Positions 26,001 through 36,365 of a DNA stretch of 64,000 nucleotides are shown in pieces. The notes below the pieces were generated by a model. That model was not told where the DNA came from. It searched no databases and worked only from the letters and a program-made list of their open reading frames with translations. This stretch comes from Sipunculus nudus (Eukaryota > Annelida > Sipuncula > Golfingiida > Sipunculidae), in NCBI GenBank assembly GCA_026874595.1, contig CM049314.1:57212300-57276299 (forward strand). The letters are read 5' to 3'. Each line of letters starts with the position of its first letter. The first letter of the stretch is position 1. The position numbers and the translations under genes were made by a program.

Positions 26001-26800
26001 TTGAGTATTAAGTTATCTTTATATTTTACACTGGAAAAATTAACTATATCTATAAATTATCTGGCTCTTTCTAATTTAAGACGGTATTAATTTTATTTTC
26101 AATCCAAAAAGCCTCTAAGAATGATTGACAGTTCTTGTGCACGGCCGATTGTGCCCGATTACGATTGTACATAGAATGTTTGGCACAGAAATGATCACTA
26201 GTAAACAATCAGACATCACGTATATATACGACATGATATATGACAGTATCTTCGATTTTTAGTTAAGAAAATATGTTAATATCTAAAATAAATACTCATC
26301 TTATTATATAATATTGGTTAAAAATGGTTTTCCAGTGCCAATACATGACACAGTACGCGTCAGTCAGTCGGACGGCGATCATTGGTCACAAGTTAAACCA
26401 ATAAAAAAGGGGATATTATATGATCTTGGAAATATTTAACGGAAGTTAAATCTGTAAACACACTGCACTTGATTTTGTCACCGGGATTGATGGCCAACAT
26501 TTAGTAATTTACCGATTTTTGATGAATTTAGCGTAGGTGTCTGATTTTACTCTCGCAGCCGACATGTTACCAGGGCCCACGTAACAAGGCCACGTGAGTG
26601 AAAGTCAATCATTTTTATATTTTTCCAACAAGTCTGCGTTCGCGCCAGTTTGGATCTTGGTCACATGTTAGAACAACACTTGACGTTTTTCTCTTTCATT
26701 TAAGTACAAATATGATGGATGACAATGGACATTTCACCCCAAAAACTTGCCCCAATTATGGGTATGTAAAATGGGCTTTAGCGCGCCCGGGCGGGCGCCT
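23100..26800. other. CpG-denser block in intron 1 with small duplications
   Basis: CpG dinucleotides are visibly more frequent here than in neighbouring intron, especially around 25020-25400. There are two small tandem duplications. CAAGGTTCACGTGACTG recurs at about 23427 and 23480 with a shared GTCTGGCGTGTTTATT tail. A ~34-bp unit (GAGTTACCTGGAAACATCCT and following bases) repeats at 23588-23655, just after a G15 run. A (CA)n run lies at 25765-25785. No open frame with recognisable homology is seen. Confidence 0.5.
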
Positions 26801-26865
26801 TTGAATTCTACGCCCGTGACAAACCGCGCGCCCTGGCGGGCGTTATTGGAGTTTAAAGCCTTAAA
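26775..26865. repeat. Short GC-rich inverted-end element
   Basis: GGCTTTAGCGCGCCCGGGCG on the left and GGCGGGCGTTATTGGAGTTT, then AAAGCC, on the right share inverted GGCTTTA.../...TTAAAGCC ends and repeated GGCGGGCG motifs. It could be a very small MITE; at under 100 bp this is uncertain. Confidence 0.35.
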
Positions 26866-26984
26866 AAAGCATTGTAGCCAATTGAAAAAGGCTTTCTGTA
26901 TTTGAAAACAGATTTGACTTCATGCAGCCAAGTCAAGAGGTCACTCAGTACAAACAGGTGGGGTCCAGACATCACCATGGCAAC

Positions 26985-27065
26985 TGACCTGGGGGGGGGG
27001 GGGGTGTCTAGACAATGAGTCTAGACGTCTAGACACAGCGTCTAGACGTCTGGATACAATGTTTA
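26985..27065. repeat. G run and GTCTAGAC palindrome cluster
   Basis: A run of G's is followed by three copies of GTCTAGAC or TCTAGACG within about 55 bases (27006-27050). The 8-bp palindrome repeats with short AATGA/ACAGC spacers. It lies directly upstream of the satellite. Confidence 0.7.
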
Positions 27066-27249
27066 GATGCAGAATTCCCAGATTATTGGAACTATATCTT
27101 TCAACTGTTTGAAAAAAACTTGGGTTGCATTTTAAGCAAATCGGGTTTATCATCAGGTCACATGTGAACTGCTGTGCCTTCATTTTTGGTTGACATCTGA
27201 CCTTTCCTTGCTGCCCAGTGTCCATTTGTGCGTCTGTTTCCACACATAA

Positions 27250-29455
27250 ACCCACATATCTCGGAAACCGTTTGACCGATCAGGCTAAAAATTTTGCACA
27301 AATGTAGCCCTTTGATAGCTTTATAACACACACTAAAAATGGTGGCGGCACCTGCAACCATTTTTGCACAGCGTCCATTTGTTCATCTGCCTTTGGATAA
27401 TATTACTCATATCTCAGCAGAGGTTTGACTTATCCACCTGAAATTTTGCAGGTTTATACATCCTGGACAGCTTTCTCGATTTTATGACAGGTGGCGCCAC
27501 CTACATTCACATTTACTGTGCAGACATCCAAGCTCACATCTCGGGAACCGTTTGACCGATAGGGCCAAAATTTTGCATGTGCCTAGATCTCACATAGCTC
27601 TTCATCATAGGCAAAACTGGTGGTGCCACCTGCAACCACTTATGCACAGCGTCCATCTTTTCATCTGCCTTTGGATAAAATCACTCATATCTCAGCAGTG
27701 GTTTGACTTATCCACCTGAAAGTTTGCAGTTTTATACATCCTGGAAGGTTTCTTGATTTTATGACAGGTGTCGCCACCTACATTCACAGTTACTCTGCAG
27801 ACATTCAAGCTCATATCTCAGGAACCATTTGACAGATTAGGCCAAAATTTTGCACGTGTCTAGATCTCACATAGCTCTTCATCATAGGCAAAACTGGTGG
27901 TGCCACCTGCAACCATTTATGCACAGCGTCCATCTGTTCATCTGCCTTAGGTTAAAATCACTCATATCTCAGCAGTGGTTTGACTTTTCCACCTGAAATT
28001 TTGCAGGTTTATACATCCTGGACAGCTTTCTCGATTTTATGACAGGTGTCGCCACCTACATTCACATTTACTCTGCAGACATTCAAGCTCTTATCTCGGG
28101 AACCATTTGACCGATTGGGCCAAAATTTTGCTTGTTTATAGATCCCACATAGCTCTTCATCATAGGCAAAACTGGTGGTGCCACCTGCAACCATTTATGC
28201 ACAGCGTCATTCTGTTCATCTGCCTTGGGATAATATTACTAATATTTCAGCAGTGGTTTTTGACTTATTCACCTGAAATTTTGCAGGTTTATACATCCTG
28301 GACAGCTTTCTTGATTTTATAACAGGTGGCGCCATCTACATTCACTTTTACTATGCAGACATTCAAGCTCATATCTCGGGAACCGTTTGACCGATTCGGC
28401 CAAAATTTTGCTTGTGTATAGATCTCACATCGCTCTTCATCATAGGCAAAACTGGTGGCGCCACCTGCAACCACTTATGCACAGCATCAATCTGTTCATC
28501 TACCTTTGGATAATATCACTCTTGTCTCAGCAGTGGTTTGACTTATCCACCTGAAATTTTGCAGGTTTATACATCCTGGACAGCTTTCTGGATTTATGAC
28601 AGGTGGCACCACCTACATTCACATTTACACAGCAGACATCCAAGCTCATATCTCGGGAACTATTTGACTGATTGGGCAAAAAGTTTGCGTGTGTATAGAT
28701 CTCACATAGCTCTTCATCATAGGCAAAACTGGTGGCGCCATCTGCAACCACTTATGCACAGCGTCCATCTGTTCATCTGCCTTGGGATAAAATCGCTCAT
28801 ATCTCAGCAGTGGTTTGACTTATCCACCTGAAATTTTGCAGGTTTATACATCATGGACAGGTTTTTCGATTTTATAACAGGTGGCACCACCTACATTCAC
28901 ATTTACTCTGCAGATTTCCAAGCTCATATTTCGGGAACCATTTGACTGATTAGGCCAAAATTTTGCATGTGTATAGATCTCACATAGCTTTTCATCACAC
29001 GCAAAACTGGTGGTGCCACCTGCAACCATTTATGCACAACATCCATCTGTTCATCTGCCTTAGGTTAAAATCACTCATATCTCAGCAGTGGTTTAACTTA
29101 TCCACCTGAAATTTTGCAGGTATTTTACATGCTTGACAGCTTTCTTGATTTTATGACAGGTGTCGCCACCTACATTCACTTTTACTCTGCAGACATCCAG
29201 CTCATATCTCGGGAACCATTTGACTGATTAGGCCAAAATTTTGCATGTGCATAGATCTCACATAGCTCTTGGCGCCACCTGCAACCACTTATGCACAGCA
29301 TCCATCTGTTGATCTGCCTTTGGATAAAATCACTCATATCTCGGCAGTGGTTTGACTTATCCACCTGAAATTTTGCAGGTTTATACATCCTGGACAATTT
29401 TCTCGATTTTATGACAGGTGGCACCACCTACATTCACGTTTAAGCTGCAGACATC
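27250..29455. repeat. 278-bp satellite-like tandem array, about 8 copies
   Basis: The block GGGAACCGTTTGACCGAT (with variants) recurs at about 27267, 27545, 27824, 28102, 28378, 28656, 28935 and 29211, giving a period of 276-279 bp. Each unit also carries CTCATATCTCAGCAGTGGTT, TTTTGCAGGTTTATACATCC, the palindromic AGGTGGCGCCACCTACATTC and ACTGGTGGTGCCACCTGCAA. The palindrome AGGTGGCGCCACCT is perfect in some units. 278 is not a multiple of three, and the ~61-codon minus-strand frames seen in several units are repeat by-products. Confidence 0.93.
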
Positions 29456-29894
29456 CATGCTAATATGCAACACACCACACTGTATTCCCCTTGCCACTGA
29501 ATCCATGCTTCACTTCACCCGTCCCATTCAGATTTCTGCGGATACACATAATGGCTTGTCGACTACCCATATTCTGGTTTTAAAATGTCCTAGTCCGAAA
29601 TTGCAGGTCAGAAACGTCCATTTTGCTGAAATCATAATGACTAAGGTAGATATGCAGGACTTAGGAGGATCAATATTAAATTTTAAAAATAAACCTCCAT
29701 TCATACTCCTAAACTTTGCACAGGTTCGCATTAGGCCTGTAGGCCTTGTTTTAAATGGGCCCTATCATTCTCCCTGAACCATTTAACGTATATGCACCAG
29801 GCTCGATGGACATCACTACGTAGCTGAAGATAAATCTCAACTGTCGCAAACCATCGGCAGCTTCTGAAATTAATGACCAATGGTCTGGTATGTA

Positions 29895-29985
29895 TGCATT
29901 CAAAACTGCGTGGTTTCAATTTCGCGTTCAGAGAGCGATCGCGAATTTCGCGAATTTGAAACCACCGCAAATAAGAAGACAACCA
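29895..29985. repeat. Inverted-repeat hairpin with CGCG core
   Basis: TGCGTGGTTTCAATTTCGCG and CGCGAATTTGAAACCACCGC form arms of about 20 bp around a loop containing GAGAGCGATCGCGAATT. It resembles small foldback repeats with GCGG/TTTCGCG motifs in other invertebrates; I do not assign a family. Confidence 0.6.
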
Positions 29986-30086
29986 CAGTATCTCTGTTGA
30001 AACTTTGAACATGCCTTCTCTATCCCTGTCCTCACTCTGCTCATTTCTGGCTCACTCCAAGCATCTGCTAGTGCCCCCCCCCCCCC

Positions 30087-30455
30087 ATCTCACTTTGTCC
30101 TTGTTCTAGCTCACTCCATCCTTGTCCTAGCTCATCCCACTCTTATCTGAGCTCACTCCACCCTTGTCCTTGCTCACTCCATCCTTGTCCTTACTCATTC
30201 TACCCTTGTTTTAGCTCATTCCATCATTTTCCTTGCTCACACCATCCTTGTGCAAACTCATTCTGCCCTTGTTTTAGCTCATTCCACCATTTTCCTTGCT
30301 CACACCATCCTTGTCCTACCTCACTTTCTCCCTTGTCCTAGTTCACTTCACCCTTATCCTACCTCACTTTTCCTTTGTCCTAGTTCACTTCACCCTTGTC
30401 CTAGCGCACTCCACCCTTGTCCTACATCACTCCATCCTTGTCCTATCTGTTTTGT
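30087..30455. repeat. 21-bp minisatellite with a 63-bp higher-order repeat
   Basis: About 16 units of the type GCTCACTCCATCCTTGTCCTA are tandemly arranged. A three-unit block (63 bp, starting ACTCATTCTACCCTTG) is repeated once as a higher-order copy (ACTCATTCTGCCCTTG). It is preceded by a run of C's at 30074-30086. Because 21 is a multiple of three, the strand appears open for 92 codons; this is not a gene. Confidence 0.93.
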
Positions 30456-31134
30456 TGCCATCTGCTTCTCCTGGTGTATGATCTATGATAATACTTTGTT
30501 TGCACAAAAAAGCTTTATCAGAGAATAGAATAGAGGGATAAAGAAAACAAAAGGAAATAATGGGAAATGATGGGAAAATAAGCAAAAATGCAAATAACTG
30601 TCATGAATAGTCTGATGATTCTATTATCTGCTCAGGGATTGGTTTCATCTAAACCTCAGCCTGGTTAGTTAAAAGTAGATAATGGAAAATGAAAATTATA
30701 CATATATACCAGTCATGAATAAATGACTGAGCTTCTTTGTAAATTACAAAGAATATTTAGGAATGTAACAATTAAAGATGCAAACAGTCATAATGCATAT
30801 TTATAGGAGCCTGTTGTCTCCTCAGAAATTGGTTTCATCTGAACCTGTGCATGGCCAGTCACCAGTTGAAAGTGAAATATGGAAAATAAAAGTGAAACAT
30901 AAATACCAATCATGGCTAAATGAATGAGGTTCCAGAAATAGTTTCGCAGATGGACTCAAATCTGATTTCATTAGTCTAGCCATGAACAAAATAGTTGAAA
31001 GTTGTTTTTCTTCCAGGGGCATCGGGGAAATTTAAATTGACAGTGGATGGAGATGCGATAATGTTCATTTCTCACCCAGTTTTACATTGGGACATTTGGC
31101 GGAGGTGATTGAGGACTTTGGGCTTTCTTTTCAG

Positions 31135-31310
31135 GCACTACCTACGTCAGATCTTGGAAGCCTTGCGGTACTGTCATGAAAACGATATAATCCACCGAGA
31201 TATGAAACCCCACTGCGTCTTACTTGCCAACAAAGAAAACTCAGCCCCGATTAAATTAGGCGGCTTTGGAGTAGCCATACAACTTCCAGAGGGAGGGAAA
31301 ATATCGGGAG
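31135..31310 (+). CDS. CASK: CASK exon b: catalytic loop and GFG motif
   Basis: A 176-nt exon between TTTTCAG and GTGAGT. It encodes [18 protein letters not shown], then [32 protein letters not shown] and PEGGKISG. In canonical kinases the catalytic loop ends with Asn and the metal motif is DFG. Here the Asn is Cys (HRDMKPHC) and DFG is GFG, exactly as in vertebrate CASK (its Cys146 and Gly162), whereas HRD is kept. From known work on CASK, this is an atypical kinase that works without Mg2+. It starts in phase 2 and ends in phase 1. It is separated from its neighbours by the two largest introns complete in the window besides the 14.4-kb one (25.8 and 9.8 kb). Confidence 0.97.
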
Positions 31311-33147
31311 GTGAGTAACCCATTCAGGATGTGTAAGATTTTTTCCGTAACATGTGAAGTGCTGTGCTTACTTGGTATAATTTGCACGTAGGTGATTCAT
31401 AATATGTCATATTGTGATTTAAAACATGAGCTTGAAAACAACTTGTTCCATTCAGTAAAGTAATGCAAATGTTTCTTGCAATCTTAATTACTAAGTTGGC
31501 TGACTACTAATTGAATCATGTGCAGATTAGATATTGTTTCTTGTGTTGTCTGAATTATTTCTGTAAAAGATAAAAAGACACTGGCTATAACAGCTCCGAG
31601 AAAATTAATGAATAATTTTAGTTGCTTTCATTTCTTTTGTTATGACATCAAAAAGAACACAAACTTGTCAAAGGCTGGCCTGCAACCAATTTAAAATCAG
31701 TAATATTTTGCAGAGAACAGATTTCTAAAATCCAAGGGGAAAAAATGAAATAACTTTTTACCTTAAGCAAAATTAAAGTGGTTGATATGGAAATTTTTTG
31801 ACATGATTTTAATTTAATCAAATTTTTGGGTAAGATGAATATCCTAGTTCACTCCAGATGATGTGTAATGGTTTGTTTACTGATAAATTTTTCAGCGTTA
31901 GAGGAACATGTACACTATGGCACACAGTGTTGGCTTAGTTTGGAGGACAATAAGATGGGTAAGACCATGCAAGACCATTATAGCCACCAGGGAGCTTGCT
32001 TGGCCTCGGCCCTAATGATTAACCTCCTATGGTCTTGCCAGCAATCATTCGCTGCAGACCCTGCACATTTACTGCTGCACCGCTGTTATTCCATAGCTGG
32101 TAAAAGAAATACTGACACTTCTACTATGAATAATGGGAACCTCTGGTTTCTTCACACAAAATGACAGTTTTTACCCAATCAACCCTATTTTCTCCTAAGT
32201 ATTATATAAATGGGCTGTTCTTTTTTTCACCGAGAACACCTCGGCTATGTTATTGATATTATACTTGTGGGAAGAAATTCCTGAAAAAAAACACGTGATG
32301 CAAATTTTAGTTCATCAGTATCATTAAAAATACACCTAAAAATCAAGAAAAAAATGCAAAAACCATTAAATTTTAATATTTCTTTTTCTTAAACAGTCTC
32401 TATGGAAAAATGTAAATTATGCTTCGAAGGAGTATTTGAATAAATTACTTTTTCTAAAATTAAAGAAAAGTTTCATATTTTTTTAAATGAAAAGGATCAG
32501 TTTCATCTACAACTTTTTTATTTCAATAAAAAAATTCTGAACATGAAGAAAAAGAAATAAATAAGTCAGTTGACATGATTTTTTTGTGTGTTATCTGCAT
32601 ACCTTTTTCTTGTGTGGTCCCCTCAAGTAGAGACAGATGAAATGCATCCCTTGCATGTGAAACAATGATAACTCAAATTTTCTCTTGATTTCTTTTTTTT
32701 TTTTTATAAAAAAAGATATATATATAACTGATGAAATTGAGTTGTAAATACAAATTATTTAAGAATGCATGAATTCTGCTTCTGATTACTGATGTTTACA
32801 ATTTTCCTCCAATACCTTTTAATAGTCATGAGCATAATTGTGTTAAATCCCAGGTTTCTGCTCTAATGAGACTTAAATTAAATGAACTGTCTTAAAATAG
32901 TAACTAGATTTCCATTTAATTAAACAATAAAATAAATTGCAAAACAATAATAATTGTAAGTAATATTTACTGAATGGATAAATTTAAATGAACTTTCATT
33001 CTGCAAAACGAGAATGGGAAATATGTAATCCGTTAATTATATTACATCATAAGATACAAACAATTTCTGCTTTCCACTTTAAGGGGCAAATCATCTATCT
33101 GACCTTTATATGCATATATGCAGCCTACCACCTTAGGTTACCTGTGT
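31311..33147. other. Intron 2, first part: no recognised element
   Basis: AT-rich sequence after the GTGAGT donor. A 98-codon open frame at 31868-32164 has no recognisable domain and no CASK counterpart. 32690-32712 is a T run and 32715-32730 a TA-rich run. Confidence 0.45.
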
Positions 33148-35772
33148 TTAGCTCAGCTGACTATAAGTCATCTGAGCTATAGTCGTGGTCCATTGTCCGT
33201 CGTCCATCCGTCTGTCTGTCCGTCCGTCCGTAGATGTGGCACGTTTTGAAACCGTAAGACCTAGGAATCCAAAATTCAGAATAATGTTAGATGTCCCCAA
33301 GATCTCCTACCAAGCCGAAAACTGGGTCTTTGCGACTTCGTTCCTTTGAGAAATTAAGGAAAAACCTCAATTTTTTATTAAAAACCTATTTTCACATTTC
33401 AGGACTGCCTAATATCAAAACCACTCATCTGTTTTCCCTCATATTTACCATAAATATTCTTCTATATAGTTCCTATGTACATGCCAGAAATTATGTCTGT
33501 ATTATATAATTTAAAAAAGTTATGGGCCCAAACATAATGCATTTTGTAAAAAATCTGGAAAGATATTTGATCACTTAACACAAAACTTGTTAAAGCTATG
33601 GACTTTTTTTCCAGTAATATAACTTTAATTTATCAAAATTAAATTATAAACCCAAAATTAGATCAAAATCTTTTAAATTTTTTTAAATATTAACAAAAAT
33701 AAAAAATTGGTACCTTAAATTTTGCCCAACTTTGACCATGGCACGTTTTTTTACTGTAAGTACTGTGGATTTAATTTTCTCAGCATGTTTTTGTTAGCAT
33801 TTTGTCTGTTAACACCAAAAATTTGAAACCAGTTGAACAAAAACTGTAGATTTTATTCAAGTTTTCAAGCACCATGTAACAAATTGTTTACATCAAGCTA
33901 GTGTTATGCAGTTTGCAAGAGCTCAGCTCCCCAGCTTCAGCTCTCAGTTCCTAAAATTTGGCATACAATTAGATGTCTCCAAAATTCCCTACCATGCCAA
34001 GAATTTGGTCACTAGGACTTAATACCTTCGAGATATTAATGAACAACTTCATTTTTCCATTAAAATCCCATTGTTACACTTCAAGACTGCCTAATGTCAA
34101 AACCACTGATGTGACTTTAATCATATATAATATACATATTTTTCTATACATTCTCTATGCATATGCCAGAAATGATGTCAGTATTGCGTAATTGTTTTAA
34201 GTTATGGGCCCAAACATAATGCACTATGTAAAGAAATATATTTACTCCCTTAACAAGGGGATTGCTGAAGCTAGAGTTTTTTTGCCAGGGATGTAACATT
34301 ATTTAATCAAGATTCAATGGAATACCCCAAATTAGTCCTGAATTTTCAAATTTTATATGTTATTAGTATAAATATAAAATTAGTACCTTAAATTTTGCCC
34401 AACTTTGACCATGGCACATTTGTTTCCTGTGAGCACGGTTGATATAATTTTCATATCATGCACACAAGGATTTCAGCTTTTTAGTTTAGAAAGCTGAAAG
34501 AAATTGGCCAAAAATTGTAGCTTTTATTAATGTTTTTATGAGACCATGTCAGACCTTAACTCTCTCCAGCCCCTCTTGAGTCACCTGTATGTTGACCTTG
34601 TTGAAGTTTCAGCAAATTATGCATGCTTGAGGCGAGCCATACACTGTTGCAGGTAGGCAGCTTATGGCCAGCCACAGTTGATCCAGGTGTCCAACCCAAC
34701 TCATCTAGTAGTTTTAACCAACAACATAACAATTAACAATAAATTAATTGATTTTTCATTGTTTTTTAATAACAAATTAAAGAAAAATAAAAAAGAATTT
34801 GTTAGTTTATAATAACAGGAAATCAGCTTGCAGTTACTGATGATAAAAGAATCTTGTATCGATGGATAGAATGTCACGTACTCCAAATAACACCATGCAG
34901 TCACCTATGGTATTTTTCAGTTCAATTTTAATGATAAAAAAGTAAATCATATTATTCATTACTAATCATTAGGGATCATATGAAGGAAATTAATGATAGA
35001 CAAAGATGCAGTTGATATTATTAATCTAGATTCCTACTGTGTCTAGTGTGTACATTGATGTGAAATTAGTCTAAAATGAATATATTACATTTTTTTTTTT
35101 AATATAAATAAAAGCCATAAAACCAGGTACTTTTGATCATAATTTAAATGTGTGAATTTTGTATATTCTGGATTCTCAACATAATTGTTTGGTGAAAACT
35201 GAATAAATGCCAGTAATGGTGGGAAAACTTTGCAATTGTATTTAAATACGAATATGAATATGTACTCCATTATAAAATGTCTTGCATAAAGAATTGGAAT
35301 TCAGGTAAAAATGAAAGTATATGAATACCAGTGCAAATACTTTCAAAATGTATTCATGAATGCATTCATGAATATATTCTTTAATATTATTTTAATAATC
35401 ATTTCAGTTATATTTCATTTTAAAAAATCATAAGATTCTCTTATTATTTTTAATAAAAATTATATCTGGGACAATATTTGTAATTTTTTTTAAATAAATA
35501 GTTAAACTCTTATATCATTTGTTCTGCTTATAAGTTATATGGCCAAGTCAAAATCTGTGTGACAATAGTACTCCATTTGTTAATAAAATAAATGAAATCA
35601 ATCCTCTTCCCTGTCTCCAAAGATAATATCATAATCATACATAAGCTAAACACCAACAACTCATAATAAAGCTTATATTTATTACCACACCAAACCAGCA
35701 TATGCTTCATTCCTAAATCATATTTTTTAATCATATATAACAGCTGAGCGCCGTGACCCATAGGTCCCTTGT
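33148..35772 (+). mobile_element. Helentron-like non-autonomous element (copy A), full length
   Basis: The left end TTAGCTCAGCTGAC is followed by TATAA and GTCATCTGAGCT, forming a hairpin with one mismatch. Next come a GTCCGTCGTCC/GTCTGTCC tract (33197-33233), two tandem ~680-bp internal units (from about 33240 and 33945), then a unique arm, and the right end CAGCTGAGCGCCGTGACCCA (35741-35760), TAGGTCCCTTGTT. The left GCTCAGCTG and right CAGCTGAGC are exact inverted sub-terminal repeats. An imperfect palindrome (GACCCATAGGTC) lies just inside the 3' end. These are hallmarks of Helentron-associated elements (HINEs, including bivalve pearl elements). No Rep/helicase or other coding capacity is seen. 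Confidence 0.78.
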
Positions 35773-36066
35773 TCCCATTTGTCAACATTGCTGTGTTTAT
35801 AAACATGTTGATAAATAAATTCATACATTCTTCACGAAGGCCTTATAAGAACTTTTCACAACCAAAATTACCCTTAGATCATTAATATATACACAGAGGA
35901 AGCCAGTAATCACATAAATTCTTTTTCAAAAGGAAGGTGAATGGGCACCTTAAACACTGTAGTTCCCACTTAATTCCATTTTCCTCTTCCAACTTGTCTC
36001 AACCAGAATATATACCATAAAATTTGATTCTGCTTAAAATTTGATATTAGGCCAAAATAAAAAAAA
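35773..36066. other. Intron 2 spacer
   Basis: AT-rich sequence between two mobile elements. No feature is seen. Confidence 0.4.
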
Positions 36067-36365
36067 GTATGGTTCTCAGGCACTTTTTACAGAAATCAAT
36101 GTGGGCGGGCGGTTTTTTATTTTAAATTTTTTTGTATGTTTCGTTAAAAATGTCAAATGATAAGGAACAATCATGATAATAACAGATTTATTTTGCTTAA
36201 CAAGTTAAAGCACTACATAACAAAGGAAATTGTATGCTTTTATCTTCTTGAAAGAAATGTCTAAGCGGCTACAGCTTGAAATTGGTAAGTTTCTATTGAA
36301 AATCAAAATAAAAATGTTTGATGCGGGGGTTTAAAATTGATGCGGGCAGTGCCTGAGAACCATAC
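36067..36365. mobile_element. 299-bp MITE with perfect 18-bp terminal inverted repeats
   Basis: It begins GTATGGTTCTCAGGCACT and ends AGTGCCTGAGAACCATAC, an exact 18-bp inverted repeat. The interior carries GTGGGCGGGCGG near the left and GATGCGGGGGTTTAAAATTG near the right. There is no open frame. The target duplication is obscured by flanking A/T runs, so the superfamily is not assigned. Confidence 0.88.

Noticed and set aside
27941-29029. Series of ~61-codon minus-strand frames beginning MVAGG
   Set aside because: They recur with the 278-bp satellite period, which is not a multiple of three; they are copies of one chance frame.
27250-29455. CRISPR-like appearance of regularly spaced repeats
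   Set aside because: The period is 278 bp with homologous spacers, in a eukaryotic intron; it is a satellite.
29418-29777. 119-codon + strand frame
   Set aside because: It begins inside the last satellite unit and overlaps a minus-strand frame; no domain is recognisable.
30250-30528. 92-codon + strand frame rich in His, Pro, Leu and Ser
   Set aside because: The 21-bp minisatellite period keeps all frames in register; there is no independent evidence of coding.
31868-32164. 98-codon + strand frame downstream of exon b as a possible extra CASK exon
   Set aside because: CASK kinase sequence is continuous between exons b and c ([10 protein letters not shown]), leaving no room for an extra exon. 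No convincing acceptor was found.
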